Of a stretch of 64,000 bases of DNA, positions 45,190 through 57,444 are shown one piece after another (position 1 is the first letter of the stretch; each line of letters opens with the position of its first letter). Position numbers and translations under genes: made by a program. The notes below the pieces were generated by a model. The model was not told the DNA's origin. It saw only the letters and a program-made list of their open reading frames with translations, and did no database searches. Source of the DNA: Castor canadensis (Eukaryota; Chordata; Mammalia; Rodentia; Castoridae); contig NC_133394.1 in assembly GCF_047511655.1 (NCBI RefSeq), forward strand, positions 54,158,501 through 54,222,500, read 5' to 3'.

Positions 45190-46748
45190 TAGCCCTCCAG
45201 TGGTTACCCTTGCAGAGAGGGGCGGGGCTGTCTCCCAGGCTGTCCCCCCTTTTTGCATTCCCTGTGGAAGTGCCCCTTCTGTCCACAATGGTAGCGAACT
45301 CAAGATGTAGGCCCCAGATGGGTGGGGCCTTCTCTGAGAGCTGCAATGAGGTCAGGGTGCTTTTTTGTCTTTTTCTCTCCTTTTAATAATGTCCCGGTTA
45401 TAGTATATAGACATAGCTAGTTGCATTAGCTGGTCCAATGATTTTTCTCCTTCAGCCACAGACTTTTAGAGTTTTCTATGAATATCTGGGGCTGATTGAG
45501 TTAGAAATTTATCTTTGAGGAGAACCTGTCTCACCTGTGACTCTGGGTCCACTGTGGTATGCTTTCTGATAGCATCCTTAAGATGCTGCAGAAAAGTAAG
45601 GGGGTTTTCTTCAGGACCTTGTTGTACTACGGTCACCTGGGAATAGTGTAGAGGTTTGACTTTGACCCTTTTTAGCCCTTCTACTATAAGATGGATGAAG
45701 TGGCATCAATGCCATTCATCTTCGTCATTGTTTTGATTCCAGTGCAGATCTGCCAAGGGGACTGCTTGGGCCCCTGTGGGCATGGGCACATTTATCTCCT
45801 CATTTCCAGGCACCACAGGTATTAGGGCCCGTTGTAAATGATAATCATTTCCAACCTGAGTCACCTGGGCCAGAACCCATTGTTTTTTGAATGAGGAAAG
45901 AGTTTGCTCTAGTAAAAGCATAATATCCTTCTATGCCAATTCAAACGTTTGGATCACAGAGATAAAGGCTTGGATGTAGTGATCTGCGGCGTCAGTATAG
46001 CTACCCAGGTTTTTTAAAATTTCCCTTAGATCTGATAGCTGGAAGGGGACATAGACTCACCCTCTTCCTACCATTGCCTATTGAAGGGGGAACATCCATT
46101 AGGAGGTTCCGAATATTGGGGTGGCTTAGAAGGTAGGGCAGAGGGTGGAGCAGTAGGGGTGGGGGCCCTGTCATTGATAAGGGGCTTTTCTGATCCTCCT
46201 CTCCCATGTTTATCCTATGTCCTAAATAGAATGACCAGCATTTGAGTATCTAAAAAGCAATTATGGAGCCATTCTGGGTGGTCTCAGAGATAGAGGAAAA
46301 GTTGTATATAGGGTACCTCGATCCATTTTTTTTCCCTTTTACAGAAAAGGTCTAATTGGAGTATGGTATTGTAATTTAAGGAACCCTGTGAAGGCCATTT
46401 TTCTTGGTCTTCTAAGGGATACTGAGGCCAAGCCTCAGTACAAAGAAAGATGAGGGTTGTTTTTTTGAGGTTTGGGTCAAGGTCCTTCCAATGTTTTAGT
46501 AGACAGGCCAGTGGAGACCGCTTGGTACAGAGGCTGGAAGACTGGAAGGGGCAGGTCCTATCTAGAAAAACAACAACAACAACAATGAACTGGGTCAGTT
46601 CCCTTTTTGTCAGCATCCTGACTGGGAATGACCTTACCAACGAAACCAGGCTTCCCTGTCTCATGACTTTTCCCACATCCGTGACCAGGATGGAGGAGAG
46701 TCGGGTTAGGTCATCTGACCAATGTAGTGAGGAGAAAAAACAAAACAA
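45190..46748 (-). pseudogene. gag remnant (matrix, capsid, nucleocapsid)
   Basis: Matrix-like sequence is in the - strand ORF 46284-46748 (SPLACLLKHWKDLDP, WPQYPL, LDLFC). Proline-rich and capsid-start sequence is at 46001-46207 (PPSIGNGRKRVSLCPLPAIR) and capsid pieces at 45706-45921. About 45390-45700 gives capsid C-terminal sequence only with several stops and frame changes. The nucleocapsid Cys-His box near 45190-45300 is split between frames (CKGNHWRAKCP in one). Gag would normally assemble the particle; this copy cannot. Confidence 0.8.
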
Positions 46749-46749
46749 A

Positions 46750-48245
46750 CAAACAAAAACCCCAAAACATTAGGATCCTGTCTTCCAGCTAACAGTAAGC
46801 AGACTCTTTAATAAAGCTTACTTTTTAAATAAAGGAGCATCCCGGCTCAACAACAGTGCTATGAGGGATGAATAGTGTTAATATTTGGAGGAAGAGTTTT
46901 TATGTTGAGGCCAAAAGTATAGGAAATTTTAAATGAGAAGTTCAGAGACCACAGTATTTTGGGATTATAACCTTGAGATAACAATTAGCTTATAAGGGCT
47001 GGGTCGGTCAGGCCCAACGTGTAGGGTGGGGCCAGGAGCCAGGCTTGAACAAAGCACTGTTGCCCCCTCCCATGCCCACACTAGGGATGAGTGATCCCAT
47101 CCTGCAGCCTGTTGCCTTTCTCCCCTTCCTGTGTATGCACATCTGCGCATGTTTATTTTTATATCATCTCTTTTAGAAGGAGTGGCAACAGGTCGCAGTC
47201 CCTGCCTTGTGTGGCTGGCAGCTTTGGATGTATCTTATGGCAGACGTTTTTGTTGTGCCCAGGGGCCAGCATCCCCAAGCACAAGTACACCTGTTTGTTT
47301 TTTCCTCCTCTCCTTTTAGGGGTGAGTTAGGCCATGAGTGGGGCAGCTGCAGTTTTTTTTTTGTTTTGTTTTGTAAGTGCTTTTGCCTTGTGGGTTCCTA
47401 GCAGCTGATTTAAAGTTGCCTTGGACTGAGAGGCCTGACAAACTAATTGTGGGAATAACTTAAGAAAGTCATAAGGTACCATGTTATAAGTTTTTTTTTT
47501 TTTTTTAATTGGGAAGCCAGGATCCCAGTAAGCCCAGGGAGAGGAAGACAGAGATAAAGGATAAGGTGGGATCAGGGAGGGAGCTGAATGGGTGTATTTT
47601 CTAAGCTCACTGAGGGAAGCCCACAGCTATTTAGAACAAAAGGGTGAGGCCATTTATCTTGAACTGCTTGAGAAAGAGGAAGGAGAGGTTAAGGATTGGG
47701 GGAAAAGTGAGTTTCCAGGTTCATGAGGGATTATTGGTCATCACTGCTGTCCAGATTGATCCTGCCCAAGGGCGGTACTGGAGCACTGGAAGCAAGAGGT
47801 GACCTCCACTCTCAGGCCATGGAAACCATGAAGGAAGCATAAGAAATCTGATTATCTGTTTGCTGTGGACATGGCTGGAGGGGTCTGAGACTTAGCCACC
47901 TTTAGAGCCTCAGGGCGGGTCAGGAAGTTGCATCTCCAGCCTTTGGGTGACACCAGGGAGTGCCCCAGCCAGAACACCTTTTGTGGCTTGAAGACAAACT
48001 TTCCTTTCCACCAGCTGTTTTTGGACCTCCCCTTCCTGGTCAGATCTTGAAAGAGAGAGTTAAGAGTTTAAGGAGAGAAGAAAAGAAAAAGCCTTGGTGC
48101 ACTGAAGTCCGGTTCTGCCCATGTAGCATTGGCAGTGTGGCATAATCGCCCACCTGGCATCTGAGTTTCCTCAGCTTGCCTGCCATACAGCTGTAGTGGG
48201 CTCGGAGTTTTTCCTCAGTTTCCCAAGGGAGAATCCTCCTTAACC

Positions 48246-48295
<50 letters not shown>

Positions 48296-48447
48296 GGCCT
48301 AAGAGTTCCCCCATAGCTAGGCCGTGGTGTGGGGGTCTCTCCTGGAGAACAGACTCCACCGGAGTGCAAGATGTTCATGGTCACATTCCTAGGTAGCCTT
48401 TCCCAGATTGGCACGACTTATAACGACCTTGGCTCAGAAGAGATCAG
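46750..48447 (-). other. Provirus leader region
   Basis: About 1.7 kb between the primer site and the first gag-like codons, with a (GA)n run at 48248-48293 and a T-run at about 47491-47507. I see no conserved ORF. It is long for a leader, so an unrecognised insertion is possible. Confidence 0.6.
48248..48293. repeat. (GA)n microsatellite in provirus leader
   Basis: Pure AG run of about 46 bases. Confidence 0.95.
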
Positions 48448-48465
48448 GTCCCATCTGGGTCGCCA
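48448..48465 (-). promoter_or_regulatory. Primer-binding site, tRNA-Arg type
   Basis: The - strand reads TGGCGACCCAGATGGGAC, three bases after the LTR end. From memory this is complementary to the 3' 18 nt of a mammalian tRNA-Arg(CCG) including CCA. Confidence 0.75.
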
Positions 48466-48468
48466 AAA

Positions 48469-48959
48469 CATTACGTGCCAGTGTCAAAGTGTTGCAGGCT
48501 GGTGTCGAGGGTCCTTGCCTTCACAGGCCAGAGAACTGGCTAGTGGGGCAGCTGAATGATGAGCCAAAGCTGGTATACAAAGTAAGATTTATTAGAGAGA
48601 AAGGAAAGGCTATAGCTAAGGTACTGCAGCGGAGCCTGGAAGCTGGTAATCCCTGCTCAGCTAAAGGCTGGGGTTTTTATGGACATTTTAACTCTGGGTT
48701 GGGGGGTGGTTCTCATTGGCCTTGCATTTCAAGGGCTTTCTTAAGTGGACTCGTTTGGTTAGCACATTTATTGGGGGGAGGAAACAATCTTGAGAGCATT
48801 CTGCCCATCAGCCTTGTGGCAGATCTCTATCTGTATCTCTTCTTTAGGATGCAGGAATGCAGGCCTCCATTTCCTCAGGATGCAGGAATGCTATTGCTCC
48901 CTGGGTGGGGGGGAGGCATGGGATACTCATTCATCTGCTTTAGGTATTCAGACCCAACA
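48469..48959 (-). repeat. Provirus 5' LTR (491 bp)
   Basis: On the - strand it starts TGTTGGGTCTGAATAC at 48959. It has a TATA-like CCATAAAAACCCC near 48667-48690 and AATAAA in TCTCTAATAAATC near 48580-48600. The U5 end reads GTAATG rather than the ATAACA of the 3' LTR, that is, the terminal CA is mutated to TG. It keeps the 14-bp direct repeat 'aggatgcaggaatg' twice. Confidence 0.9.
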
Positions 48960-49034
48960 CTGTGTTTTCCTATGTTCAGTCCAATAAGTCCACCAAAAAG
49001 GCCTTAATTTCATGTTCTATATTTTACATTATAG

Positions 49035-49160
49035 AATTGTATTAGGCAGAGTTCTCCAGAGAGGCAAACAGTTGTATATACAAGCCATATATATTATGAG
49101 GAATTGGCTCACATGTTTGTAGAGGCTGAGAAATTTCATGATCTGCATTGCAGCTTGTGA
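49035..49160. repeat. Ancient interspersed repeat fragment, second copy
   Basis: The sequence 'attaggcagagttctccaga', then 'gaggaattggctcacatgtt', then 'gtagaggctgagaaatttca' parallels bases 1-100 of the window in the same orientation. Confidence 0.6.
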
Positions 49161-49629
49161 CTCAGGAGTACTTTCACTTATGTATGCCTGATACTAGCAT
49201 TGCTAGTGGAAAGAACAGTATCTATTTTACAGTATATTTTTAAAATGGGAAAGAAAACTACCATATTTTTCCCCAAAATATAAATGTTCTCTATTTCTGT
49301 TAAAAATCATAGACCACACAGAATCCATATCCTTCCCCCATTCATCAATTCCATTTTCTGTGCCTCAAATATTGATTTTTGTTATTTAACCACTTTATAG
49401 CCATATAAACTATACAAATACTACTTGTGGAGTGATGTTACAATGGTTTATTTAGTGAAGAATTGAATGTGCACTGAAAAGCTAACATGCTACATGTGTT
49501 TTGTACTCAAAGGGCCTGAAATAAGTGTAATTTGAAACCTACTTAATTTGAGGGCAGAAAGAAAGATAAATCTAGAGTTTACAAAGCTTCTGGGATGTTA
49601 ATTTTCCAAGACAATTCATAGAGCTCTGA
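49161..49629. other. Intergenic, nothing recognised
   Basis: AT-rich, no ORF of note. Confidence 0.55.
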
Positions 49630-49634
49630 GATCT

Positions 49635-49800
49635 TAAAACCAGAAGGGGCCTAAAGGGTGTTGATTCAGGTTCTATTACTTGACAAATGAAGCAAATGAG
49701 ACACCATGAGGTTGGTAAGTTGTCCAGAGTTGTGGCTCAGCTAAGGCAGTGGCAGAGGTAGTACTGAGACAGTTCTCCTGACTCCCAGTTCAGGTTAGTG
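49635..49800 (-). repeat. MIR/MIR3
   Basis: 'tgacaaatgaagcaaatgag', 'acaccatgaggttggtaagt' and 'ggcagaggtagtactgagac' follow the reversed order of MIR, ending 'tcctgactcccagttcaggt'. Confidence 0.65.
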
Positions 49801-50974
49801 GAAGGGAAGTATTTAGGTGAAAACTTAATTTGGGACTTAAAAAAATAGTAGGTAATGAAATATATAAAGATGTATTTTCAAGTTTAGAAAATAGAATTAA
49901 ATGAAGGGCTAGAAGTTGAAGAAAAATGGAAAGTAAGGATAAGGTTATGGTGTCAATTAGGAGTTGATTGAGAAAATGCTATAAAGGTAACAAACACATG
50001 CCTCCTCAGCAACTGAGATCATCTTATGTGTGGGTGTGTGTTGCAGTTTTATTAATGTGCAATTAATAGATAAAAATTTTCGTGTAGTCCATGGTATCTT
50101 GATATATATGTATATGCTGTAAAATTATTAAATCATCTAAGCAACATATCTATCAGGTTAGATACTTAACCTTTTTGTGGTAAGAACTTTTAAGACTCCA
50201 TGCTGTACTGTACAATAGCTCCCTGGGATTCACTCATCTTGGTTAACAGAAACTTTTTACCATTTGGCTGACACTTTTTCATTCTACTCATCCTCTGATC
50301 CCAGCTCCCAGCTCCCAGCCCTTGTAAACCCCATCTTATTCTTTGTTTCTTTGAGTTTGACTTTTTGAGATTCCACATATGTGACTTCATGCACTATTTT
50401 CCTTTCTGTGTCTGGCTTATTTCACTTAGTATAATGTCTTCTAAGTTCATCAATGTTGTTGCAAATGTCAAGATTTCCTTCATTTTAAAGACTGAATAAT
50501 ATTCCTTTGTATATATCATCCCACACTCTTTTGACCTGCAAGGTTTCTGCTGAGAAATCTGCTGATAGATTAATGGAGTTTCTTTTTATGTGACAAGTTT
50601 TCTTGCTGCTTTCAAAATTCTGTCTTTGACTTTTAGAAATTATCATCATATGTCTTGGCAAAGATCTCCTTATATTCAAAATACTTGTGATTCTTTCATC
50701 TTCATTGATTCTGTATGCTCATTTCCCCCTCAGATTTGGAATGTTTTCTATCATTATTTCTTTAAATAAGCATTCTACTCCTTTAGCTATTATTCTATTA
50801 CTTTGGGTCTCCCATAAGGCATATATGGGATTTTTTGATGGTCCAAAAGTCTCATAAGCTTTTTTCACTCTTTTTTATTTTTTTCTCTGACTGGGTAATT
50901 TCAAATTTCCTATATTTAGGGTCATTAATTCCTCCTTCTGCTGTTGCAACTGTCATTGTAATTTTTTTAGTTCA

Positions 50975-51187
50975 GTCATTTTCTTTTTTTCTGGCCATAC
51001 TGAAAATTGAACTCAGGACCTTATGCTTGTTGGGCAAGCACTCTACCACTTGAGCCACACCCCAGTCTGCTGTGCTTTTAATTTATTTTTCAGGTAGGCT
51101 CTCATTCTTTGCCTGGGCCAGTCTCAGACTGCTATAATCCTGCCTTTCTTTGCCTCCCAAGCAGCTGGAATGCAGGCATGTGCTGCC
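50975..51187 (-). repeat. Composite SINE
   Basis: Reverse complement: 7SL-like head ending before 'ggcaggattatagcagtctg', then 'gtggctcaagtggtagagtg' and 'tgagttcaattttcagtatg'. Confidence 0.82.
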
Positions 51188-51419
51188 TTTCCCTGTGGTC
51201 ACTTTGATTGTTAGCTCCAGAATTTCTGGGTTTTTTTAACATCTTTTTCATCTCTTCTACTTTTGTTTGTAAATTGTTTGAAAATTTGTTTTAAAAGCTT
51301 CTCAATCCATGTATTCTTTCTTATACCTTACTGATCATATTTAAGATCTACCTCCATTCATTTTGAATTCTTTGTCACTCAGTTAGTAGATTTCCATTTT
51401 GTTCTTTGTCATTAAAAGA

Positions 51420-51502
51420 ATTTTTTTTTGGTAGTGTTGAAGATTGAGCCCAGGGCTCTGTACAACGCTTTGCCAGAGCTCTACTACTGATGACATCCCC
51501 AG
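51420..51502 (-). repeat. tRNA-part SINE fragment
   Basis: Reverse complement carries the degraded tRNA-like box and 'ccctgggctcaatcttcaac' with an A-run. Head missing. Confidence 0.65.
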
Positions 51503-51689
51503 TTATCTCCATTTCTTTAGGGCCAATTGTTGGTGTTTTATTTTGTTCCTTATTTCCTTGATTATTTGTAATCTTTGTGGCTTTGCATGGTGTGTATAAA
51601 TCTAAAGAAGTAGTACCTCTTCCATTCTTTATAGACTGGCTTTGGCAGGAAAAGTTTTTCACTAATCATCTCATCTAGAGATTCTGGGC

Positions 51690-52600
51690 AGGCCATATGT
51701 GGGCTTGTTGCTAGGATCCTCAGGTATGCTGGCCTGGTACCTGGGTTAGCTTCAAAACTGAGTCCCAGAGGCTGGGCTTATGCCTGAGTCTTCTTCAGTG
51801 GACTTGTCTGTGGGGCATAGTTAGAGACTGGGTATATGGGGACAGGTCTGGAGCCTGTTTCCAGAGAGGCCAGTCAGAGACACGAATACAGGGAAGCTAA
51901 CCTGGTGCAGGAGTATGCCTTGAGCTTGAGTCATGGGGGCTAGCCTGGTACTGAGAAGGACTTGGTATCTGAGTCCACAGCGATGAGTGGCTGGCCTGGA
52001 GCTAGATCTGCAAGGGTGATTTCAGGAGCCATTCCAGGTTCAGGCTGGAATGAGCCTGGACCCTGAATCCACTGGAAGCCTGGGACCAGCTTCACAAGGT
52101 TGTTTCAGGAGTATGTGTCTTTGAGGGCCTGGTTGGAAGCTGGGTCTGTAGTGCATGCCTAAGGCTTGGATCTACTGGAGGTGGATCTCACTTTGGGTCT
52201 GCTATAGCATAGGGCTGTGGTAGCTGTCCTGTATCTGAGTCTGAAGATGTTGGCCTTATCTCTGAGGCCACAGGGGCCAGCATGGAGTTGGGGTCAGTGA
52301 CTGCTGGCCTGGCACTGAGGTGAACTGGGACCTGGTGCAATAGAGGCTGGCTTGGCATTGTGATCGGGTCTCAAGCCTCAGGTGAACCTGAAATCTTAGT
52401 CTGCTGGGGTCAGTCACTGGGACCTGTCTGGCTTTGGAGTATGTCTTGAGGTTAAGGCCAAAGGCTTTGGCCTAGTGCTGGGGCAGGCCTGCAGACTGAG
52501 TCTGCAGGAACTTCCTGGAGCCTGGGGCTGTGAAAGTAAGGCTGGTAGCAGGTTTCAGTGGCAGGCAGGATCTGGGGTCTGTGGAGAAGTCAGCACTCAC
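51690..52600. repeat. Degenerate GC-rich tandem array
   Basis: Variants of CTGG(A/T)GCCTGG, GGCTGGCCTGG and GAGTC(C/T)(A/G)CAG(G/T) recur every 30-50 bases over about 0.9 kb. The context suggests an old L1 5' UTR minisatellite. No CpG-rich promoter is evident. Confidence 0.6.
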
Positions 52601-52620
52601 TTCACTCTCCTTTCCCATAT

Positions 52621-53261
52621 AGAAAGTATCTCTCTGCATGCCATACTACACAGGCTTAGGGGATGGGTGACACAGTAATGTGAAACTACCCTTCCAATGC
52701 TTCAATGTATCTTTCCTTATTTCTGTGCCATACCCAGGTGCTATAATCTCTAATTTAGATTACTCAGCTCTTGTGATGGTATTTTGTGCCTGGATAGTTG
52801 TTCAAATTGATGTTTCTGCAAGGGGATGAATGCTGGAAAATCCTATTCCCATCTTGCAGTGTCCTTTTTCTGGGTCATTCTTGTCATACATCATGGTCTC
52901 TGAATTATTTCTTTGACAATTATATTTTAAAAGAATTTCTATGACCCTCTTTGTTCCTTTGCACCTACAGATTTGAGACTCTTAAAATATGTTGTAGATT
53001 CAATCAAAATGATTTGTCTTATTCTCCATAAAATTGGGGGATGGAGTTATCGCAAAGATTCAGATCTAGCTCTTGAAGCTAATGCTTCAGTTGTCCAGAA
53101 TGAAAATCTCTGGTTCATGACACAATGGCACTTAATGCAGGCTGGAATGTTGCTTACATAAGTCTCACCACTTTGCTGTAATGAGATATTTCCAATGCTC
53201 TTTGTTGCTCCCGAGACACTCTTCTCTTTACTCAAAGTATGAACTCTTACGATTAGCAATG
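52621..53261. other. Intergenic, nothing recognised
   Basis: ORF 52973-53161 has no family resemblance. Confidence 0.5.
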
Positions 53262-53365
53262 GTTTATGTTAGCCTCTGGAGGTCTGTTACCTGTCACATG
53301 CCTGGAACATATTGGGTACTCAGTAAGTTTTCTGAGGCCCATGAGTGATGGATGAGTAAATAACA
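53262..53365 (+). repeat. Possible MIR/L2 3' fragment
   Basis: 'cacatgcctggaacatattg', 'ggtactcagtaagttttctg' and 'gatggatgagtaaataa' resemble the L2/MIR 3' end. Confidence 0.45.
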
Positions 53366-56300
53366 ATCTTTAATTACTTGATGGTGATATTGAATTGCAT
53401 ATTGAATCCCATTCAAAGAACTCATGACTTATTATTGGGTCAAAGAAGGAAAAGAAAATGGAGCATCAAATTTTAAACTTTTTACACACATAATAAACCC
53501 TGATAAAGTGCGATTACCAATTACTGGGGCACTGCCTCCCTCCCTCCCTCCCAAAATAAGTTGAGTCTTTTCATGACTCAAATATGTGAAGCTTTTTCAT
53601 GATTCCATACTTTGTAATAACCAAATGAAGACAAGCCTGCATGTAACCTTATTCTCTTGACTTTGTTCCTCTTCTCAATCAACAGAAACCAAATAAAAAC
53701 TGTCTATAGAAACTGAATTTTAATAAAACAAAACTTTAGGTTGAAACCTAAAAAGAAAGTATACCTCAGCCATGTTACTAAGTGAAGCAGAGACTCTGTT
53801 TTTGTACTGTAGAGATTAAAAGTCACAGCAGCTGGAAATAAGAGCCGTTAAGTAGAAATTGAACCACAGTCTCAGAGTTCCCTCACTCAGCCAGCACAGA
53901 TTGTTAGACCCTGACACAACAGCTCCATAAACTTGGTCAGGTTTCTTCTCTGCCTCACTGGACCAGCCCCACAAATGAGAGTTATCATCAATTCCCATTA
54001 GAAAAGTGGTCAAACACAGTTTTTAAAAAGAGTTTTGCATTCTTTTGACTGACAAAACAATGGAAGTAGTGGAAATTCTTGCTTCCTTAGTACAGCTAGC
54101 TCCTTTGCAAGTAGGATACTTGGGGGTAGGGGGAGATGAAACAAAGATCAGCCAAGCATAAAGGTACTTCCTCTACTCTACCAATTACAGGAAATATTGC
54201 GAGACAGATTCAGGTACCTGTGAAGGACAATCAATTTCTAGAGAGCATTAAAACTGCCTTGAGGTATTTTCAGAGAAGAGTGTAAAAAGAGATGCAGATT
54301 AACTCAGATGTTCAAGCAAAATCACCATTCTTCCTCTTCCCATAACTTATCTGATCTTTCCATGAGCTCCTACCCATGTGAGATGCAGAGATAATAATTT
54401 AGTAATAATTTTGGAAAACTAAGTTAAATCAAATAATATAAAGACTGTCTTGAATAATTGTCAGTCATCTAGAAATTGCCTCTTCCCCCACATGGTGCTA
54501 TAGTCAGACTCCCACAGTTACACAGATGGACTCCCCAACAGTATTGGTGGGAACACTGAGAATACCTCATCTTGTAGCACAGAGAGAGGTCTTACCATCT
54601 TTGTAAAGGTCCTTGCAGGATTTCCAGCTTTCCTGGTTTCCACACAATGTCCCTCTCTACCTGGTTATTGTGCCTCTTGTTGGCATAACATCTCAGTTTA
54701 TCAACAAATGAACTCAGCTTTCTCAAGTCTCCTTAGCTCTCCTACCTCAGCTTTTTCTGGTTTCATTTATTTCTCTTGCTGAGGTCTGGCAACAATTTCT
54801 ATTGAGCCCCTGCTTATCTTAGGTAAAGAGCATTTTGCATGACCTGAAGTGACACTCCTTATTCATGCAAGCTGATCTGTTAAGACCCCTAGCTATGTTC
54901 CACAGTCTTCCCAAGGGAACTCAAGATGTTTTGCATACATTTTTGCCATGTGGAATCTGATGGAGATTGTGGAAAAGTTATACTCAGATACTTCACTCTA
55001 GCCATGTGTTAACCCAGTTTATGGATCATCCAACAAGAAAAGTACAAGTTTTTCTGCTTACATGTGTGTATGTGTGTGCATATTATTTTGTTGTTTGCAT
55101 TGCCTTCAAGTTATTTACCATTCCTCCTACATCCACGGTTTTTTCTCTGAGGCAAGTCATCTAGTGATGGTGTCTCCCTATGTGTTCCAATCATCAATGC
55201 TCACCTTCATCCCACAGATCAGCAAAATAGGAAAAGATAGTCTTTCCTATTCCTCTTCCTCTCACACAAGGAATTCTCTCATGGGAGCTACCAGGCCACA
55301 GTATGCAATAGTTAGTGAGTTAGAATATTTTTTTACATTTTGATAAAGACTGTGCTTCAGCACTTTTGTCCTGCTGTGGCCTGGAGAGAGCCACCTTCGA
55401 GATGCAGGGCTGGTAGAAGACCTCCTGTTTTTTAAGATATCTGTTCTCTTTCCCTACAATGGGTCTCAGAATTCAGCCTAGGCGGTTATAAGTTATCAGG
55501 AAGCAGGATTCATAGGAGGAAATTAAATCCATCAATCCATTTTTCAAATTATGCTTTTCCCATTCTAGGAGTGGGAAGGAGCTGTTAGCATCAATTCTGT
55601 TCTCTCCTTCACTTTCCAAGCTTAACTGTATCATCCAGCATTCCGTAGACCCCCCGCCTTTCTTTTTCCTGACTTTCTTAGAGGTCTTGGTAGCCCCTTA
55701 TAAAACATGATCTGAATACTAACATGAGAAGTGAAGAAGGAACAGGTGAATGAGAAGGGTTAAGTGATTATGTGACAACCAGAGATAGACAACCTCAGAA
55801 CCATATCAACTTGTGACTAACAAGGAAAGAGATACAGGCACAGTCTCGTCAAGTCCTTGCTATAGCAGGAGAAATTCCTGATTTTGCTTGCACGCAAGCA
55901 AAAACAGCAAAGAGCCTTTTCATACATTTCTTACTTTGCCCATCAAATCAGAAATATTACAAACTCATTTTTTACTTATGTTCATAATTTCCAACATCTT
56001 TAGAGCAGTTTGAGAGAAGTGAGTTGTCTAAGAATAACAATAATAATTACTTTATTACAATCCTTCTAAATGAATTGTGATCATGGTTCAATGTCTGTTC
56101 TTTGTGAAGAACTCTCTTAAATGAAGAGCTATTTGAGGTAGAACCCTTGCTTTGCATATTTTTCCCCACAAGAGTCATTTGTATATACCATGACTAATTT
56201 AAGACCCAGAATGGTGGCAGAAATTATATTTTAATTTCACACTGTTAAAACTGGGACAGTCCCTAACAGGTCTAACTTGTCCTCTCAAGGACAAAACAGG

Positions 56301-57440
56301 ATTTATTCACTACTTTTTAGCATTTTATAGTTTTGTAATTCTCCTGGTTTTGTGATAGAAAAAATGCATGAAAGAATTAGAACCATTACGTCTTTTAAAA
56401 GGTGGCTGATAAAAATAACCATTAAAGGAGGCTTAGAAACTGGTTAGCTCACTGTCCATAAGCTCTACCAAGCCATCCCAATCCAAGCTTTGCTAGTGGA
56501 GGGCTGCAGGGGGGTTGGTTGAGATCATTCTGATTGGCCAAGATACTCAATTTGCCCTTGGAAGGTATGATGCAGAACCTTCTGACTTTTAAGTCATTTG
56601 TTGCTGTTTTTTTAAATAAAGCCCTACTCTTCAGTGGGCAGAGCTCATTTAAGGAGTAGACAAAGTTGCATAAGAAGCCTAATAACCTTCTTGCAAGGAA
56701 ATGTTGAACCACCCCCAAACTCTGCTCATTGTAATTTGAAGTTAGGGAACTATGCCACAGTGGAATGAGTTCTCCCTAATCAGAATCCGAGGACAGAAAA
56801 GAGCATCTTTGAGTTCTTAAGGGAAATGAGCGTCTTTGAGACCTAAGCTGGTGACTCAAGGTTCATGGCCTGGGGCTGATTCTGGAACAAGGCAAGATCA
56901 AAATAGGAAGTCCTTCTGGATTCAGTCAGAGAAAAATGCGAAAAATGGCTGAGCATGTAAGCATGATCTCGGAGCCCAGCACAAATAACAACAGATTCCA
57001 CTGGGATCTGGGCTAGCAAGGACATCCTTGTAACAATGCAATGTCAACCATCAGAGTATGCAGGATCTAAGCAGTCACAGGGCAGACACCACCTGGTGTT
57101 TGAAATATTTGCTAACTCTGGACTATAAAAGCCACAGAGGGCACATGGAATGAGCCTCAGTTAAGTGAAACACAATTAAGAGATGTGAACACATCTGTAT
57201 CTTGAGATGGTGAATGAGTACATTCAGGTTACCAATCAAACTGAACTCACAATTTATTGAATTAGTCCACTGAACCTTGTCTCCTTACCTAAGTGCTTTT
57301 AGGAGTATAAGGAAGTTTAGACCGTGATACCTATGCACAAGAAGTTAGTGGTGAATATTAAAGAGGCAGTTGTAGTCAAGGAATAAGAGAGTATGTGAAG
57401 GCATTGATTGTGTATAAATAACTACAATGCAAGTATAGTG
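53366..57440. other. Intergenic, mostly unique-looking
   Basis: About 4 kb without a supported gene. Only a (CCCT)n patch at 53537-53551 and scattered AT-rich runs stand out. A reading with AATAAAG at about 56615-56621 could be an old LTR end, but I cannot assign it. Confidence 0.5.
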
Positions 57441-57444
57441 ATTA

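Larger units (their letters stand above)
40581..48959 (-). mobile_element. Class I (gammaretrovirus-like) endogenous retrovirus, env-less
   Basis: An 8379-bp provirus on the - strand between CTGT duplications at 40577-40580 and 48960-48963. In 5'-3' order it has: LTR, tRNA-Arg-like primer site, long leader, gag, protease, RT, RNase H, integrase, polypurine tract, LTR. Four-base duplications, the QYVDD-type RT box, the single protease DSGA and the integrase GPxxV-type C-terminus place it with gammaretrovirus-like ERVs. Every coding block is broken by stops or frameshifts, and only about 200 bases separate integrase from the 3' LTR, so env is absent. A foreign solo LTR (368 bp) sits in RT. By eye the two LTRs differ at about 25 sites plus one 31-bp-class indel, so the insertion is old but not ancient. 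Confidence 0.93.
50045..52620 (-). repeat. Old rearranged L1M: 3' end joined to 5' region
   Basis: 50045-50510 is L1 3' UTR and ORF2 end read in reverse ('ttatttcacttagtataatg', 'gactgaataatattcctttg'). At about 50510 it jumps to ORF1/5' UTR-like sequence (to about 51660), with two SINEs inside. It then passes into a degenerate GC-rich array. Nearly all of ORF2 is missing. Confidence 0.65.

Noticed and set aside
44955-45386. 143-codon + strand ORF
   Set aside because: Antisense shadow of the protease/nucleocapsid block of the - strand provirus.
48408-49007. 199-codon + strand ORF
   Set aside because: Antisense reading of the provirus 5' LTR. Related frames recur in the other LTR copies (for example 37462-37779 and 40463-40855).
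55062-55343. Cys/Val-rich 93-codon ORF
   Set aside because: The start is a short GTGT tract; no domain, splice or promoter support.
56449-56718. - strand 89-codon ORF or an LTR with AATAAAG near 56615
   Set aside because: No family motif, no TG..CA ends and no duplication that I could define.
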